The position numbers were made by a program, and so were the translations under genes. Below, one piece after another: positions 19,148 to 29,770 of a stretch of 64,000 nt of DNA. The stretch's first letter is position 1, and each line of letters starts with the position of its first letter. This DNA is from Bicyclus anynana (Eukaryota > Arthropoda > Insecta > Lepidoptera > Nymphalidae), in the NCBI RefSeq assembly GCF_947172395.1, contig NC_069093.1, positions 12,993,561 to 13,057,560 on the forward strand, written 5' to 3'. Under the pieces are notes generated by a model that worked only from the letters and a program-made list of their open reading frames with translations, made no database searches and was not told the origin of the DNA.

Positions 19148-19345
19148 AAGCAAACGACTATTTAGCAACCACTTATGTATCCGACGAAGTTACTTGGAAG
19201 GTTTCATGACAAGACCGGTATTGTATTACAACTGCAGACTAGACCGACAACTGTACAGACGGACAGGTAATACGATTATACGTATTGGTCATACCGATAT
19301 TGGCATTTACTGTATATGCAGATTTCATGAATAGTTAAGTAAATA

Positions 19346-19496
19346 ATCATCACTGTAAGTTAGCATACGCTGGACATAGGCCTCTTGCAAGGACTTCCTA
19401 ACAAAACTGTCTCGAGCCGCCAGCATCCAGCGGCTCCCTGCAACCCGCTTGATGTCTTCGGTCCACCTAGTGGGGGATCGACCAACACTGCGCTTT
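19346..19496 (-). mobile_element. RTE LINE 3' fragment
   Basis: The minus strand carries GAAAGCGCAGTGTTGGTCGA and CAAGCGGGTTGCAGGGAGCC. The final tail is replaced by CATCACTGTAAG. Confidence 0.75.
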
Positions 19497-19522
19497 CTTT
19501 ATGGCCTAATCGTGTTGAAGAG

Positions 19523-19707
19523 CCAGCCCCTGTAGCCAAGTGGCTCGTCACCTCCGTCCACCACCACGTCAGAAAAATGTATGGGAATGACTTTGCTATC
19601 GACAGGTCTCGTGATCAAGATCTGTCATTCACATACATTTTTCTAGTTTTCGAAGCGTTTGCGATCGTCGATAGAGAATCGACGTGCCACTTGACTACAG
19701 GGGCAGG
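19523..19707. mobile_element. 185-bp foldback MITE
   Basis: CCAGCCCCTGTAGCCAAGTG pairs with the complement of CACTTGACTACAGGGGCAGG at the end, and AGAAAAATGTATGGGAATGA pairs with TCATTCACATACATTTTTCT inside. Nested pairs make the whole unit a long imperfect hairpin without coding capacity. Confidence 0.8.
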
Positions 19708-19719
19708 TATGTCATGATT

Positions 19720-20148
19720 TTTATGAAGTTTTAATTTCATAGGTTACGCCTACACTATAAAACACTTTACAATATAAACTTTAAAGCACCGGATTATTAC
19801 TATAAGTATACTTAACTACTAATTCAACGTAATAAGTCAATAAACAAGTTAATAACAAACGATTATTCACTTAAAAGGTTTTCTGAGCTGGCGCTTATTG
19901 GAGATAATACGGCGTAAGGCGATCTGAACAGTGAACAGTGCAACAGGGCAGATAACAATGTTACTCGAACTATTGGTGTGTATTATGCAATATGCTCTAC
20001 TGCGAGGAACATAACAAGATATTGTATACAAGTGAACTCAAGCAAAGGCATTCGGAAGTGCTAAAGCGTAAATGAGCAGAGCATCTTACTTTAAGAATTG
20101 GCCAATTTGATTTGTGTAGTTTTATCTAGTTACCTCCGAATAACCTGA
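19720..20148. other. No recognised feature
   Basis: AT-rich; no frame, head or terminal motif recognised. Confidence 0.5.
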
Positions 20149-20150
20149 TT

Positions 20151-20268
20151 AGCCGTGATAGCCTTGTGGATATGACTTCTGCCTCCGATTCCGGAGGGCG
20201 TAGGTTCGAATCCGATCCGGGGCATGCACCTCCAACTTTTCTGTTGTGTGCATTTTGAGAAATTAAAT
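20151..20268 (+). mobile_element. SINE-B, 3'-truncated
   Basis: Intact head with B box GGTTCGAATCC. It stops after AAATATCAAGAG, losing the body and tail. A 3'-truncated SINE suggests later deletion rather than incomplete insertion. Confidence 0.85.
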
Positions 20269-20783
20269 ATCAAGAGCTATATTTTTTTCCCGGGTTTAGA
20301 GGGAAAAGAACATTGCCATTTATGATGTTTTATTTACCCTGGGCCCCTCCACGGCACGCTACACCACTGACTGGCATCTATGCAAAATATGAAACAGTAT
20401 AACAAAACAACCGATTACAAAATGCCCATGGCCTGTACAGTAATAACAAGTAACATAACGCACGTAATACGTAACGCTTTAATCACGAGATGAAAAATTC
20501 TCATCAGCGAAGTGCATTTGTTCGTATTGTGCTCGTGCAATATGAATGCTCTGTTGTGATCCGAAAAACGAAATTACCCGCCCAACTATGAATGTGTATC
20601 CATCAATTATTCTAGGGGTCAGTTACTCGCGCCTTTAACATTGAAGCGGGTAAATTTTCTATAGAGTAGTGAATTATCAGAGGTTTCGTTAATAATATAA
20701 CGATTTATTATTTTAGCAAAGAATATTCGTTTTTTTTTAAATACGACCAATTTACTTCGGCGTTTAAAATACAAAAGGTCTTC

Positions 20784-20885
20784 GGCGGATCCTTATTTCT
20801 GATTCGATCACGCAAAGATATACTCCGAGCATGACTCGCTCCACCACGCGCTGAGTTACTCTGAGTTTTCTTAGGCCCTGTAGTT
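20784..20885 (-). mobile_element. RTE LINE fragment
   Basis: The complement of TTTCTGATTCGATCACGCA and of CCACCACGCGCTGAGTTAC matches the RAMERAML...RDRIRN part of RTE ORF2. No 3' tail is present. Confidence 0.65.
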
Positions 20886-21000
20886 AACGACGAATCAAAG
20901 TTACCAACATAACTCAAACAGTCACAAAACTAAAATAACAATAGGCTCATTGGCAATAAAGCAATAACAAACTCTAATCTTCAAGGTTTAGAGCATCATC

Positions 21001-21373
21001 GAAAGGTTGCCTGTCAATCGGTGTTCTACAAGATTTCGGAGAGTGCGCTCAGGAACTGTTCCATCTTGTGGTACCTTCGCCGTCTTACCACAGGACTGCT
21101 AGGCATCGCAGAGATCTGCACCGCTACGTCGTCGAAATTCCTCGGACGCGTGTAATAAGCGGTTTAGCTCTTCTTTCCTTATTATATATTACGCACTGCA
21201 AAGATATGGAATGCTATCCCAGCTTTAGTTTTCCTCACCACCTACAATATGGGTATCTTCAAGTCAAGAAGAGTTATTTTTATAAGCAAGCGCTTATGCA
21301 GCCTATGGTGGACGCGCTTGCCTAGAAGATGCCTATTCACTCTTGACTTGAAGATACCCATATTGTAGGTGGT
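21001..21373 (+). pseudogene. LINE ORF2 C-terminus (CR1/jockey-like) with inverted duplicate
   Basis: Across two frames the DNA reads FYKISESALRNCSILW, TARHRRDLHRYVVEIPRTR, and then WNAIPALVFLTTYNMGIFKS. This is the usual end of a CR1/jockey-group reverse transcriptase (RTARH...VxxPRTRT...WNxLP...YNLGxFKxRV). It has a frameshift near 21170 and lacks the catalytic half. Past FKS the sequence turns into its own reverse complement: 33 bases at 21237-21269 are repeated inverted at 21341-21373, around GCAAGCGCTTATGC. The element is inactive. Confidence 0.7.
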
Positions 21374-21665
21374 GTAGCCCGCAAGGGAAAGCGCAGTGTC
21401 AGTCACTCCTCACTTTGTAGACCGACATCAAATCAGAATACGAAACAAGTCTAGATCGAACCGATCAAGTAGGTATGAATGTAAAGGCATCAATTATTCT
21501 GGAGGTCAATTACTCGGGGCATACAATTTGGTCGGATTATTTGCACAGAGTAATTATGTTGCAGAGTCCACTATTGCGATATTCATTGGTAGTTTTTAAT
21601 ACTCACATGTTTTATGTTTAACTTATTGTTTAAATATAAAGTTATTGTTAAGTATACTGATTTTC

Positions 21666-21992
21666 TGCTGCATTCGGGAAACTTCGCGACATCTTTTCGT
21701 CAAAAATTCCTCAGTGCCTGAAGACAGTCTTCGAACAGTGCTTGTTGCCAGTGATTACCCATTGTTTCAAAGACTTGGTCGCTAACTATGGGCCTCATAA
21801 GAAGGCTCTGAGTCACACAGCGGGCGATGGAATGAGCTAAGTTAGGAGTATCTCTGCGTGAATCAGAAATGAGGAGATCCGCAGAAGAACCAAATTCATC
21901 AACCAAACATCAAGCGAGTCGCAGGGATTCACTGGATGCAGGTGGCTCAGTATCGTGATGTTTGGAAGTCCCTACAAAAGCCCTATGTCTTG
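21666..21992 (+). mobile_element. RTE LINE remnant with internal deletion
   Basis: It starts like the copy at 9211 (CATTCGGGAAACTTCGCGAC) and ends with TGGAAGTCCCTACAAAAGCC. A deletion joins AACCAAATTCATC to ACATCAAGCGAGTCGC near 21907, removing about 150 bases and the AKLKWQWAGH block. Confidence 0.8.
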
Positions 21993-22290
21993 TACCAAAC
22001 ACTAACATTTGCAGAAGTTAGTCGAACATACGTATATACAAATATACCTACATAGAGAGACTACCAAAACCCTGCCTTTTAAATAGGTGGATAAAGGAAT
22101 GGTATAATTATGTATTTTCAAATGATTAAAATTCCCCGACGATTCCGTGACTGAGTTTAAGTAATTAAATTATCGTATTAGGTCTACGATATAGTAATTA
22201 TATGGTACTTGTAAAATTGCTTACTTAATAATGGGGCACTCATGGCTGAGTGGCTAGTTACCATCCTACCGGTAATGAGGCACCATTAAA

Positions 22291-22480
22291 AGCCTCAATA
22301 GCTCAACGGTAAGAGCGGTCGGACTCATCACCGAGGGGTAGTGGTTCTCCGCCCCGTTGGTCTATTGTCGTACCCACTCCTAATACAGTCTTCCCGACTA
22401 GTTGGAGGGGAATGGGAATATTGGTCATATTTTCAAAAATATGGCAAATATTCTTTTTTTTTTAAAAAAAAAAAAGAAAT
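22291..22480 (+). mobile_element. SINE-D
   Basis: The head GCCTCAATAGCTCAACGGTA carries an A box. The middle TCTATTGTCGTACCCACTCC and the end CATATTTTCAAAAATATGGC precede T and A runs. The inverse copy is at 48206-48386. A short SINE-A piece (AGTTACCATCCTACCGG) precedes it. Confidence 0.75.
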
Positions 22481-22482
22481 TA

Positions 22483-22600
22483 ATACAACGGTAGCGGCTG
22501 ACTCAAATTAGAGTTCTAGGTTCAATCTGTACTAGTTCCATTATTGTCGTAGGTACTCTTTTGCTTACTTGGAGGTAAGGGAATAGTAAGTTAGTTGTCC
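22483..22600 (+). mobile_element. Second, diverged SINE-D-like copy
   Basis: ACAACGGTAGCGGCTGACTC and TTCTAGGTTCAATCTG resemble the SINE-D head, and ATTGTCGTAGGTACTC its middle. It follows SINE-D in the same direction, suggesting tandem insertion into the A-tail. Confidence 0.5.
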
Positions 22601-22704
22601 TTGCTATTAAAGCTTTTTAACCTTGTTAACTCGTAGCTAATAATAATGAAATATATAAAAATGATAACTGTTATAAATGCAAAGTATTTGAAAATCACTT
22701 TATT

Positions 22705-22910
22705 GATAGACGCCGCGCGGTTTCACGCGCGTGGTTCCCGTTCCCGTAGGAATACGGGGATAATATATAGCCTATAGCCTTGCTCGATAAATGGGCTATC
22801 TATCACTGAAATATTTTTTGAAATCTGACCAGTAGTTCCTGAGATTAGCGCGTTCAATTAAACAAACAAACAAACAAACAAACTCTTCAGCTTTATAATA
22901 TTAGTATAGA
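22705..22910 (-). mobile_element. Hel-2 Helitron
   Basis: The minus strand runs from TCTATACTAATATTATAAAG to GCGTC with the final CTAG mutated. An AAAC microsatellite of about five units lies near the 5' end. Confidence 0.88.
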
Positions 22911-23178
22911 TATTTTAGGCCTATATCACCAGTGCGTTAACTAGGGGTTAGCCGTGGGGGCGGTTAACCGCGCAATTTCAGTAGAATATGAAATTTTTTG
23001 GCGATAAAATGTGTACAATCACAAGTTTGTTTCATATTAAACCTGGAGAAGCGGCTAGCCGCGCGGTTAACCACTAGTGCGTTAGTTGCCTTCTTTTCAG
23101 ACAGTTTGGCTTTAAGGTGACGCAAACGCGTCTCTGTATGTGAATTAAAAAAGCTCTACTACTAATATATTACATTAA

Positions 23179-23409
23179 CCAGAGGACGCCCGCGACTTCG
23201 TCCGCGTGGAATTCAGTTTTTCATAAACCCCGCGGGAACCATGGTTTTTTTCCGGAAAAGTAGCCTATGTGTTAATCCAGAGTAAAATCTATTTCCATTC
23301 CAAATTTCAGCCAAATCGCTTCAGTAGTAGCGGCGTGAATGAGTAACAAACAACCAAACAAACATCTTATCAAACATACATCCATACAAACTTTTATAAT
23401 ATTAGTAGG
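23179..23409 (-). mobile_element. Hel-1 Helitron
   Basis: The minus-strand hairpin CGCGGACGAAGTCGCGGGCG is intact. CTAG is mutated to CTGG and the 5' TC to CC. Confidence 0.85.
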
Positions 23410-23569
23410 GTTAAAACCTTCCAAGAAATGCTCTATCAATTTATGTAAAAAAACCTGTTAATGACTTTTCTATTTTCTACGTAGGTATAACTCCGTAGCA
23501 TTGGCATTCTTAATGTAGGTAGGTCTAACTGTGACCTTTATAATACAAAGACATTATCGAAAATCTATA

Positions 23570-23720
23570 TCTATACTAATATTATAAAGAGGTAAAGTTT
23601 GTAAGTTTGTCACATTTTTTAAATGGGGTAATCTTCGGAACTACTGGTCCGATTTTAAAAATTCTTTCACCAGTAGAATGCTACATTATCGGGGAGTGCT
23701 ATAGGCTATATTTTATATTA
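23570..23720 (+). mobile_element. Helitron 5' portion, AAAGAGGTAAAG type
   Basis: TCTATACTAATATTATAAAG is followed by AGGTAAAGTTTGTAAG, a subtype distinct from Hel-2 (GCTGAAGAG). The 3' end is not found before the inverted partner at 24129. Confidence 0.65.
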
Positions 23721-24128
23721 GTATCATATATATTAGCCGAGTTATCACAGTTTTTGTCATACAGGTCGGACTGAAAATCCTCTTAAACAGACTTATTCGC
23801 ATGCGCTGCCTTAACTATTGTGTAAAATTGAAATTAATGTATAGAGACTTTATGTATCTTTAAAAGTTCTACAAAAAAGTCCGCGACACCATATATCTAT
23901 CTTCTATATATTAGCAGATATAGTACCTTTTGTGTTTTAAAAATTATTAATTTTATATACTTGGGTTAACGTCATTATTTATACAACTAAACTTTAATTC
24001 TTATTAAAATAAATTATTTGATAATCACCAGGATATTATGGAGATACGATTTGCCCTTTACAATATGTTAATTAGTTAAATAGTTTCGGAGATAATACGA
24101 AATTTCTAAAAGACGCAGAAATTCCGCT

Positions 24129-24318
24129 ATATGACGCCCGGCGCTTTCATTTACGTAGTTCCCGTTCCCGTGTGAATATGTGGATCAAACATAGCCTATG
24201 ACACTTGCAAATAACGTAGTTTTCTATTGGTAAAACAATTTTCCAAATCGGTCCAGTAGATCCAGAGATTACCTCCTACAACCACACGAACTTTACCTCT
24301 TTATATTATTAGCATAGA
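24129..24318 (-). mobile_element. Helitron of the same subtype, inverted
   Basis: The minus strand begins TCTATGCTAATAATATAAAG, AGGTAAAGTTCGTG and reaches GGAACTACGTAAATGAAAGC and GGCGTCATATAG. It faces the 23570 copy. Confidence 0.7.
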
Positions 24319-24319
24319 A

Positions 24320-24467
24320 GTCTCTATTTCTCTTGGTCATACCACCACTCTCGAAGGACTGGACCGATTTTGCTAAGGGTAGGAATAATATAGAGAAGTT
24401 ACAGGGTAGGGGTAGTAGTAAAGTTGACATCGAAATTTACGCGGACGAAGTCGCGGGCGTCCGCTAG
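24320..24467 (+). mobile_element. Hel-1-like Helitron 3' part
   Basis: The perfect hairpin GCGGACGAAGTCGCGGGC ends in GTCCGCTAG before host T. The body (GGTAGGGGTAGTAGTAAAG) differs from standard Hel-1 and resembles the CCCTAC-rich type at 5015 and 39301. Confidence 0.7.
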
Positions 24468-24479
24468 TCTTTTTATATA

Positions 24480-24905
24480 CAGTAAAAGCTCATTATTCGC
24501 GGGGATACGTTCTCTAAATGTGTCGAGAATACAGAAACCGTGAATATGGGATTATAAGGGATACGTGCTTGGGTGACAAAATAAATAACAAAATAGAGAA
24601 AAAACAATTAATCGAAGTTATTGATTAACTATTATCTTCAGTCTTAGACAATGGTTTGAAGAATTTTGAATTTTTTTCTCGCTTGACAATTTTTAAAAGC
24701 TTCTATTTAGAGTCGTTTTAAGCAGTAGCATTCTTAATCCATCCATTCGCAATTTCGGCAATAGCTATTTGCAAGTTACATTTTAAATTTGCAGATTTTG
24801 CGTCAGTTTCGTCAGTCTGATCCGCGAATAACGAAATATTTAGCCGCGAATATATGAATTGAGACACGATTTTTTGATCCGCGAATAGTACAAAAGTTCT
24901 TGAAT
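24480..24905 (-). mobile_element. pogo/Tigger-like MITE, copy 1
   Basis: CAGTAAAAGCTCATTATTCG follows a TA dinucleotide. The inner AACGAAATATTTAGCCGCGA and CGAAACTGACGCAAAATCTG complements match the copy at 32937, which lies in the other orientation. The far end is degenerate. Confidence 0.75.
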
Positions 24906-24909
24906 CACA

Positions 24910-25454
24910 TTATATTTCGTACTTTTTATGATTTATGACCAAATTTTTAAAACTGTAATTCTAAAAGTGAAGGACTTTCCATACAACAGACAATTTTTGA
25001 CGTAAACACGTTTACATGTAACTTTTGTTTCATTGTTATCGAAGGCAACAACAATATGGTAGAATATCGTTTACTAACAGTAAACAAAGTCACGGCCATC
25101 AGCTAGTGAAAAATAAAAACTTCGTAAGTAGGTAACAACTGAAATTCCTAACAAAAGTCACAAAATACAATGAATCTTTTAGAACAATCACGCTACGTAC
25201 AACAAACCAAACATTGTTACAGATTTTATAAAAATGTATACACGCTATTGTATTGTGTACGACATAATATATTTAAGACGTATATTAGCTTGAACATTCA
25301 ATACAGTAAGCCTGATGGATGATTCATAGATGTTTACAGACGATGGATCGACGATCGGTGAATTAGTGGCTTGAAACTTTTATGACTCGGGTGTAATGGA
25401 AGATTTATTACCAGAAACGTACACAGCATTACTAGTAAGCACTTGTATTACATA
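24910..25454. other. Mostly unrecognised; Hel-3 scrap
   Basis: 24912-24990 shares TTATGACCAAATTTTTAAAAC and GGACTTTCCATACAA with the Hel-3 copy at 41064. The rest shows nothing. Confidence 0.5.
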
Positions 25455-25674
25455 CTAGCTGACACGGCGCGGTTTCACCCGCGTGGTTCCCGTTCCCATG
25501 GGAATACGGGGATAATATATAGACTATAGCCTTCCTCGATAAATGGGCTATCTAACACTGAAAGAATTTTTCAAATCGGACCTGAGTAGTTCCTGAGATT
25601 AGCGCGTTCAATCAAACAAACAAACAAACAAACAAACTCTTCAGCTTTATAATATTAGTATAGATACTCAGAGG
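25455..25674 (-). mobile_element. Hel-2 Helitron, complete ends
   Basis: On the minus strand it runs TCTATACTAATATTATAAAG to GCCGTGTCAGCTAG with host A and T kept. It abuts the TA-flanked MITE at 25677. Confidence 0.92.
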
Positions 25675-25676
25675 CA

Positions 25677-25741
25677 CGATTATTCGTCCACTTTAATACC
25701 ACGCGAGTATGCTAAATTGGGCGGATAATTGTGCCTCTGAG
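25677..25741. mobile_element. 65-bp mariner-type mini-MITE
   Basis: CTCAGAGGCACGATTATTCG at the left is complementary, with two changes, to the right end. TA flanks both sides (25675-25676 and 25742-25743), as in Tc1/mariner target duplications. Confidence 0.75.
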
Positions 25742-25960
25742 TATATTTCGGTGGTATGTAAAACATCTATCAGAAAGTACATTCTATTGTACGGATCCAA
25801 TGATTTTATTAGATATGCCACTAACGCGTTGAAATGGGCAAAGTCACCCAATTGGCTTAATTTCATATAGTATCGTAAACTGAACTGAAACAAATTGTAA
25901 TCAAAGCAATTTAAAAATGTTTTTAATTAATTTCTGAAAAAGACCTCGGGACGAAACTTG

Positions 25961-26138
25961 CATCATCATCATCATCATATCAGCCGATGGACGTCCACTG
26001 CAGGACATAGGCCTTTTGTAGGGACTTCCAAACATCACGATACTGAGCCACCTGCATCCAGCGAATCCCTGCGACTCGCTTGATGTCGTCAGTCCACCTG
26101 GTGGGGGGTCGGCCAACACTGCGCTCACTAGTGCGGTA
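25961..26138 (-). mobile_element. RTE LINE 3' end with (ATG)n tail
   Basis: The minus strand carries TGGATGCAGGTGGCTCAGTA, TGGAAGTCCCTACAAAAGGC, CAGTGGACGTCCATCGGCTG and a terminal (ATG) run. It is truncated at the start (26138), at the same point where 9211-9729 shifts frame. Confidence 0.88.
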
Positions 26139-26147
26139 GTAGTTAGT

Positions 26148-26554
26148 AAACCTGCATACCTGTGAAATTTTCTCAATTGTGAAAAAAAACGTGTGTGAAG
26201 TCAGCTAATCCGCAATGGGCCAGCGTAGTGGATTAATTAGCCTATAATTATTATTATCATCATTGTAATTATTTAACAATTTAATCAATATGACACTTGA
26301 CGTAAATGTAATTTGTAGTTTTAAGTGTAGGTAGTTTAATTTTTAAGTTTAACCGGGCAACAAACAACAATGCTGTACCTGTAAAAGATGGCTTCGTTTA
26401 GCACTAGAACTTTTAAGTTTACCTATGTATAGATTATTATTAATATTTCATGTTGTCTTTGTTGGTATATCAATAAATTAATAAATAAATCATTCTGAGA
26501 GAATATCCGTGCTCAACAGTGAACTCAATATAGTTTTAATATGGGTTGAGATAG
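26148..26554 (+). mobile_element. SINE-B 3' half split by an insertion
   Basis: 26148-26248 (AAACCTGCATACC to ATTAGCCTA) continues at 26491-26554 (CATTCTGAGAGAATATCCGT). The 242 bases between end in AATAAATTAATAAATAAAT, like the A-rich tail of a retroposed LINE end. Confidence 0.7.
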
Positions 26555-26606
26555 AACTAATTAAGCTGTGTTATATTAGAATTATTGTGTTATATTAGTT
26601 ATATTT

Positions 26607-26944
26607 GACGGCCTCCGTGGCGCAGTGGTATGCGCGGTGGATTTACAAGACGGAGGTCCTGGGTTCGATCCCCGGCTGGGCAGATTGAGATTTTCTTAAT
26701 TTGTCCAGGTCTGGCTGGTGGAAGGCTTCGGCCATGGCTAGTTACCACCCTACCGGCAAAGACGTACCGCCAAGCGATTTAGCGTTCCGGTACGATGCCT
26801 TGTAGAAACCGAAAGGGGTGTGGATTTTCATCCTCCTCCTAACAAGTTAGCCCGCTTCCATCTTAGACTGCATCATCACTTACCATCAGGTGAGATTGTA
26901 GTCAAAGGGTAACTTATAAAGAATAAAAAAAAAAAAAAAAAAAA
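26607..26944 (+). mobile_element. SINE-A, full length with A20 tail
   Basis: The best preserved SINE-A: head GACGGCCTCCGTGGCGCAGT, B box GGTTCGATCCCCGG, intact body, then AAAGAATA and an A run of about 20. The low divergence suggests a recent insertion. Confidence 0.94.
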
Positions 26945-27215
26945 GAATGCATCTAATTATTAATAGGTAGTGATAGCAATTAATTCCAGTTTGTCGCTCT
27001 ATAGTGGCTATTACTGGCTGTTCAAGCCGTCACTATAAATAGTCAGCAAAACGATTTATGTCTATATGTAAATTTATACTGAACGTAACTCGATTGCATT
27101 CATAATGCGCGATGTGCCCAGTGGGCCGAATATACCTACTTGTAAATCGATGCTACTATATCGATTTTGTTTAAGTGCTTTAAAGTGATCACCTTATCCA
27201 TTGAATACGTTCAAT

Positions 27216-27279
27216 GCGCTCATTAACTAAGCCTTATCCATTGAATACGTTCAATGGATAAGGCTTAGTTAATGAGCGC
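27216..27279. repeat. Perfect 30-bp-arm hairpin
   Basis: Arms 27216-27245 and 27250-27279 pair exactly around TACG. A partial direct copy of the arm (CCTTATCCATTGAATACGTT) lies just before, at 27192-27212. Confidence 0.9.
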
Positions 27280-27293
27280 GTTTTATTACTTAA

Positions 27294-27645
27294 AAAGCGG
27301 CCACGTGCGAGTCGGACTCGCCCATGACGGGTTTCGTCGCAGCAAGTTGCATATAAACTTCTTGCTCAATAATATATAAACATTATATATGTACATATGA
27401 CATATATACATATTACGATTACGATTTATGACGTATTAAAATAAACTATTTATAAGATCTCGTTCAAACTAATTTTCGGTGAAAGTTTGCATGTTAATGA
27501 ACATCATATATTTTTTTTAATCTTATCATTCTCTTATTTTAGAAGTTATAGTGGGAGGGGACATTTTACCACTTTGGCAGTGTCTCTCGCGCTAGAAAAA
27601 AATCATATTGGAAACTTCAATATCATTTTTGAATACCTATTTTTA
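27294..27645 (+). mobile_element. Rep-W, unclassified dispersed repeat
   Basis: It starts with GTGCGAGTCGGACTCGCCCA and includes TTTACCACTTTGGCAGTGTC, which I recognise as a very common lepidopteran repeat. No frame or terminal inversion is seen. Confidence 0.55.
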
Positions 27646-27649
27646 ATAA

Positions 27650-29324
27650 GGCCTACGATATAAAATGGAAAATCATCACCCATTACAATAATCCAAGAAC
27701 CACGCTACAAAGCAACCTATAGGCAACCTCCTCAAGAAGTTACATCAAAATGCATCTGCAACCATAGGCTTCGAATCGTAACACAGCCACGCTTCCTATT
27801 CTACAAATACAGTAATACTTCCCCGGTATATAAACTTCAGTGATTATTTTGAGCTTTAAGCTAATTAATGAATTAATTAGTTAAGACACGGCATTTGACT
27901 TTGATTAATCTTACAATCCCAAAATACAAAGATTATCCAAGTGCCAACAGCTTCTACAAATATTGGCCCCCGCGCCATACAGACGAATGTTGGTTTAGGC
28001 TAATAGCTGAAAGCTGACTTTCTGCAGAACCATTAAATATTTAAAAGCTAGAAAGACCCGCGAACGAATTATCTCACAGCTAAAGTTAGTCTGTGTGCAA
28101 ATTTGCCTAGAGGTAGGTCCAGAGAACTGACTAAATTGTATGACATACATATAAACTAAATAAGTAGGTAGGTACTATATTTACATGAAAATCACCAAAG
28201 CTACTGCATTGGCTTAAAAAATTACTAAATCTTCACCTATTTTCTTCTACCAAAGTCCTTTACTGTACTGAATTTAACAAGCAGACTCCCATGATTTCGT
28301 CTGCGTAGAAAACTTCAAAGGACAGATTAACATATAAAATTCTGTACTTTCATCAGAATATTTGGGTAGACAACAGGGTTAGTAACGCGAAAATGGATAG
28401 GTTATCGGATCAGATTATCGTATCACGCTGATGCTCTGTAATCTGAAAAACGCAACAAAAAACGGAAACCAGTGAATATTCGTATGGGCAATGTTAAAAA
28501 AATATCAAATAAATATTATACAGGTAATGTTCCCGAAAATTCAGACCATCCCATACATTTTTACCAGCCATTTTGTAACTACAAAAAGTAGACACATTTT
28601 TTATATCAATTTAAAAACCTCGAATAGTGTACAAGTTTTAAAAATGATAGTACACTTCAGTCCTATATATTTTTTTTACAGGACAGTTTTTTTTAAAATG
28701 CATCATCTTAATGAAAGAAAAAATAGTTATTGCACTCAAAGCTTATTCTACAAAACAAATAAAATATTATTTATAAAAATAGTACGTTGGTAATTTATTT
28801 AGTAGTATTTAACAAAAATCAGATCTTTAAAATCAGCAATGCAAAAATCAGCATTGCAAAAACTGATTTAATATAGAAAAATTACTATAACTTGGTCACC
28901 CTAATGATTTTTAGAAAATTATTCAAATTAGTTTTAGATAATTAGGTGGTGTATCTGCCGTTTTCGTTTTATCCATTAAATTACGGGACACCCTTTATTT
29001 GGACAATAGATACACACAGCTTCTGTTACGTGTCAGCTACGAAAATCCTTATAAATTTAAAAACCACTCTGACATTGAAAATCGTCCGTGCGTATGGTAG
29101 CGCCATCTAGTTTGCTAGCTGTGAGAATTGGATGAATTTATGTTTTTTTTTTGTCTTACGTCTATCCTGAAAAATTAACCATGGTTCTTGTAGTAAGTAC
29201 CTTTTAGTGAAAAACTGAATTGATAATAAAAAAATATTGGTTATATAGGTATATTATTTTGTTATAGATATACTAGGGGTATGGGTTTTACCACAGTAAC
29301 AAATAACTAGAATAAAAAAAAATC
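27650..29324. other. Repeat-poor AT-rich stretch
   Basis: A worn Hel-1 3' end is possible at 28278-28312 (GCAGACTCCCATGATTTCGT). A 100-codon frame at 28491-28793 is rich in Ile, Lys, Phe and Tyr and looks like chance. Nothing else recognised. Confidence 0.5.
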
Positions 29325-29370
29325 TATTATAGCTCCACGGTTGAGGTCATCGGTTCAATTCCCGCTCGTT
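29325..29370 (+). mobile_element. Possible tRNA-like SINE head
   Basis: GGTTGAGGTCATCGGTTCAA followed by TTCCCG resembles a B box. No SINE body follows. Confidence 0.3.
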
Positions 29371-29545
29371 TGATTGTTTGTTTTGCTCACTGTTATTAAA
29401 TGATTTATATATTACTTGAAGGGGAAAGGTCACGTCTAAAAATTGAATGTAATTCGAGCCAACTACTGAAGCTAACAAGCAAAAGTTTTTATTAAAATTC
29501 CATACAAAATAATATGTAGTTTAATATATGTAAAACTTTTTTTTT

Positions 29546-29720
29546 TATACTAAGAAAGAATACAATAAGGAACTTAAGCTAACTTATCCTAATAACTATA
29601 CAAATCATGTCCACATGGAATGGTGGCAAGAATACTGGCTGCATTTCCGCGCTGGACAGCCAGGCTGATCCTTTGCGCAAAAACCTTGCCTTTGTAAAAC
29701 TTAAAAGTAACGTTGGCAGA
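29546..29720 (-). mobile_element. LINE-Y 3' fragment
   Basis: The minus strand reads CAGGCTGTCCAGCGCGGAAA (encoding QAVQRGN), TATTCTTGCCACCATTCCAT and TTAGCTTAAGTTCCTTATTG. This is the same order as 35283-35785. Confidence 0.72.
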
Positions 29721-29770
29721 AAAGTATGCCAGTTACAACAAATTTAATCTACAGATAATATAATTTTTAC

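Noticed and set aside
26607..26690. Possible tRNA gene
   Set aside because: The A and B boxes belong to the SINE-A head. The sequence continues into a SINE body, there is no closed acceptor stem, and many copies share the same head.
28491..28793. 100-codon open frame on the plus strand
   Set aside because: Rich in Ile, Lys, Phe, Asn and Tyr, as expected from AT-rich DNA. No domain, no signal-peptide pattern and no neighbouring exon.
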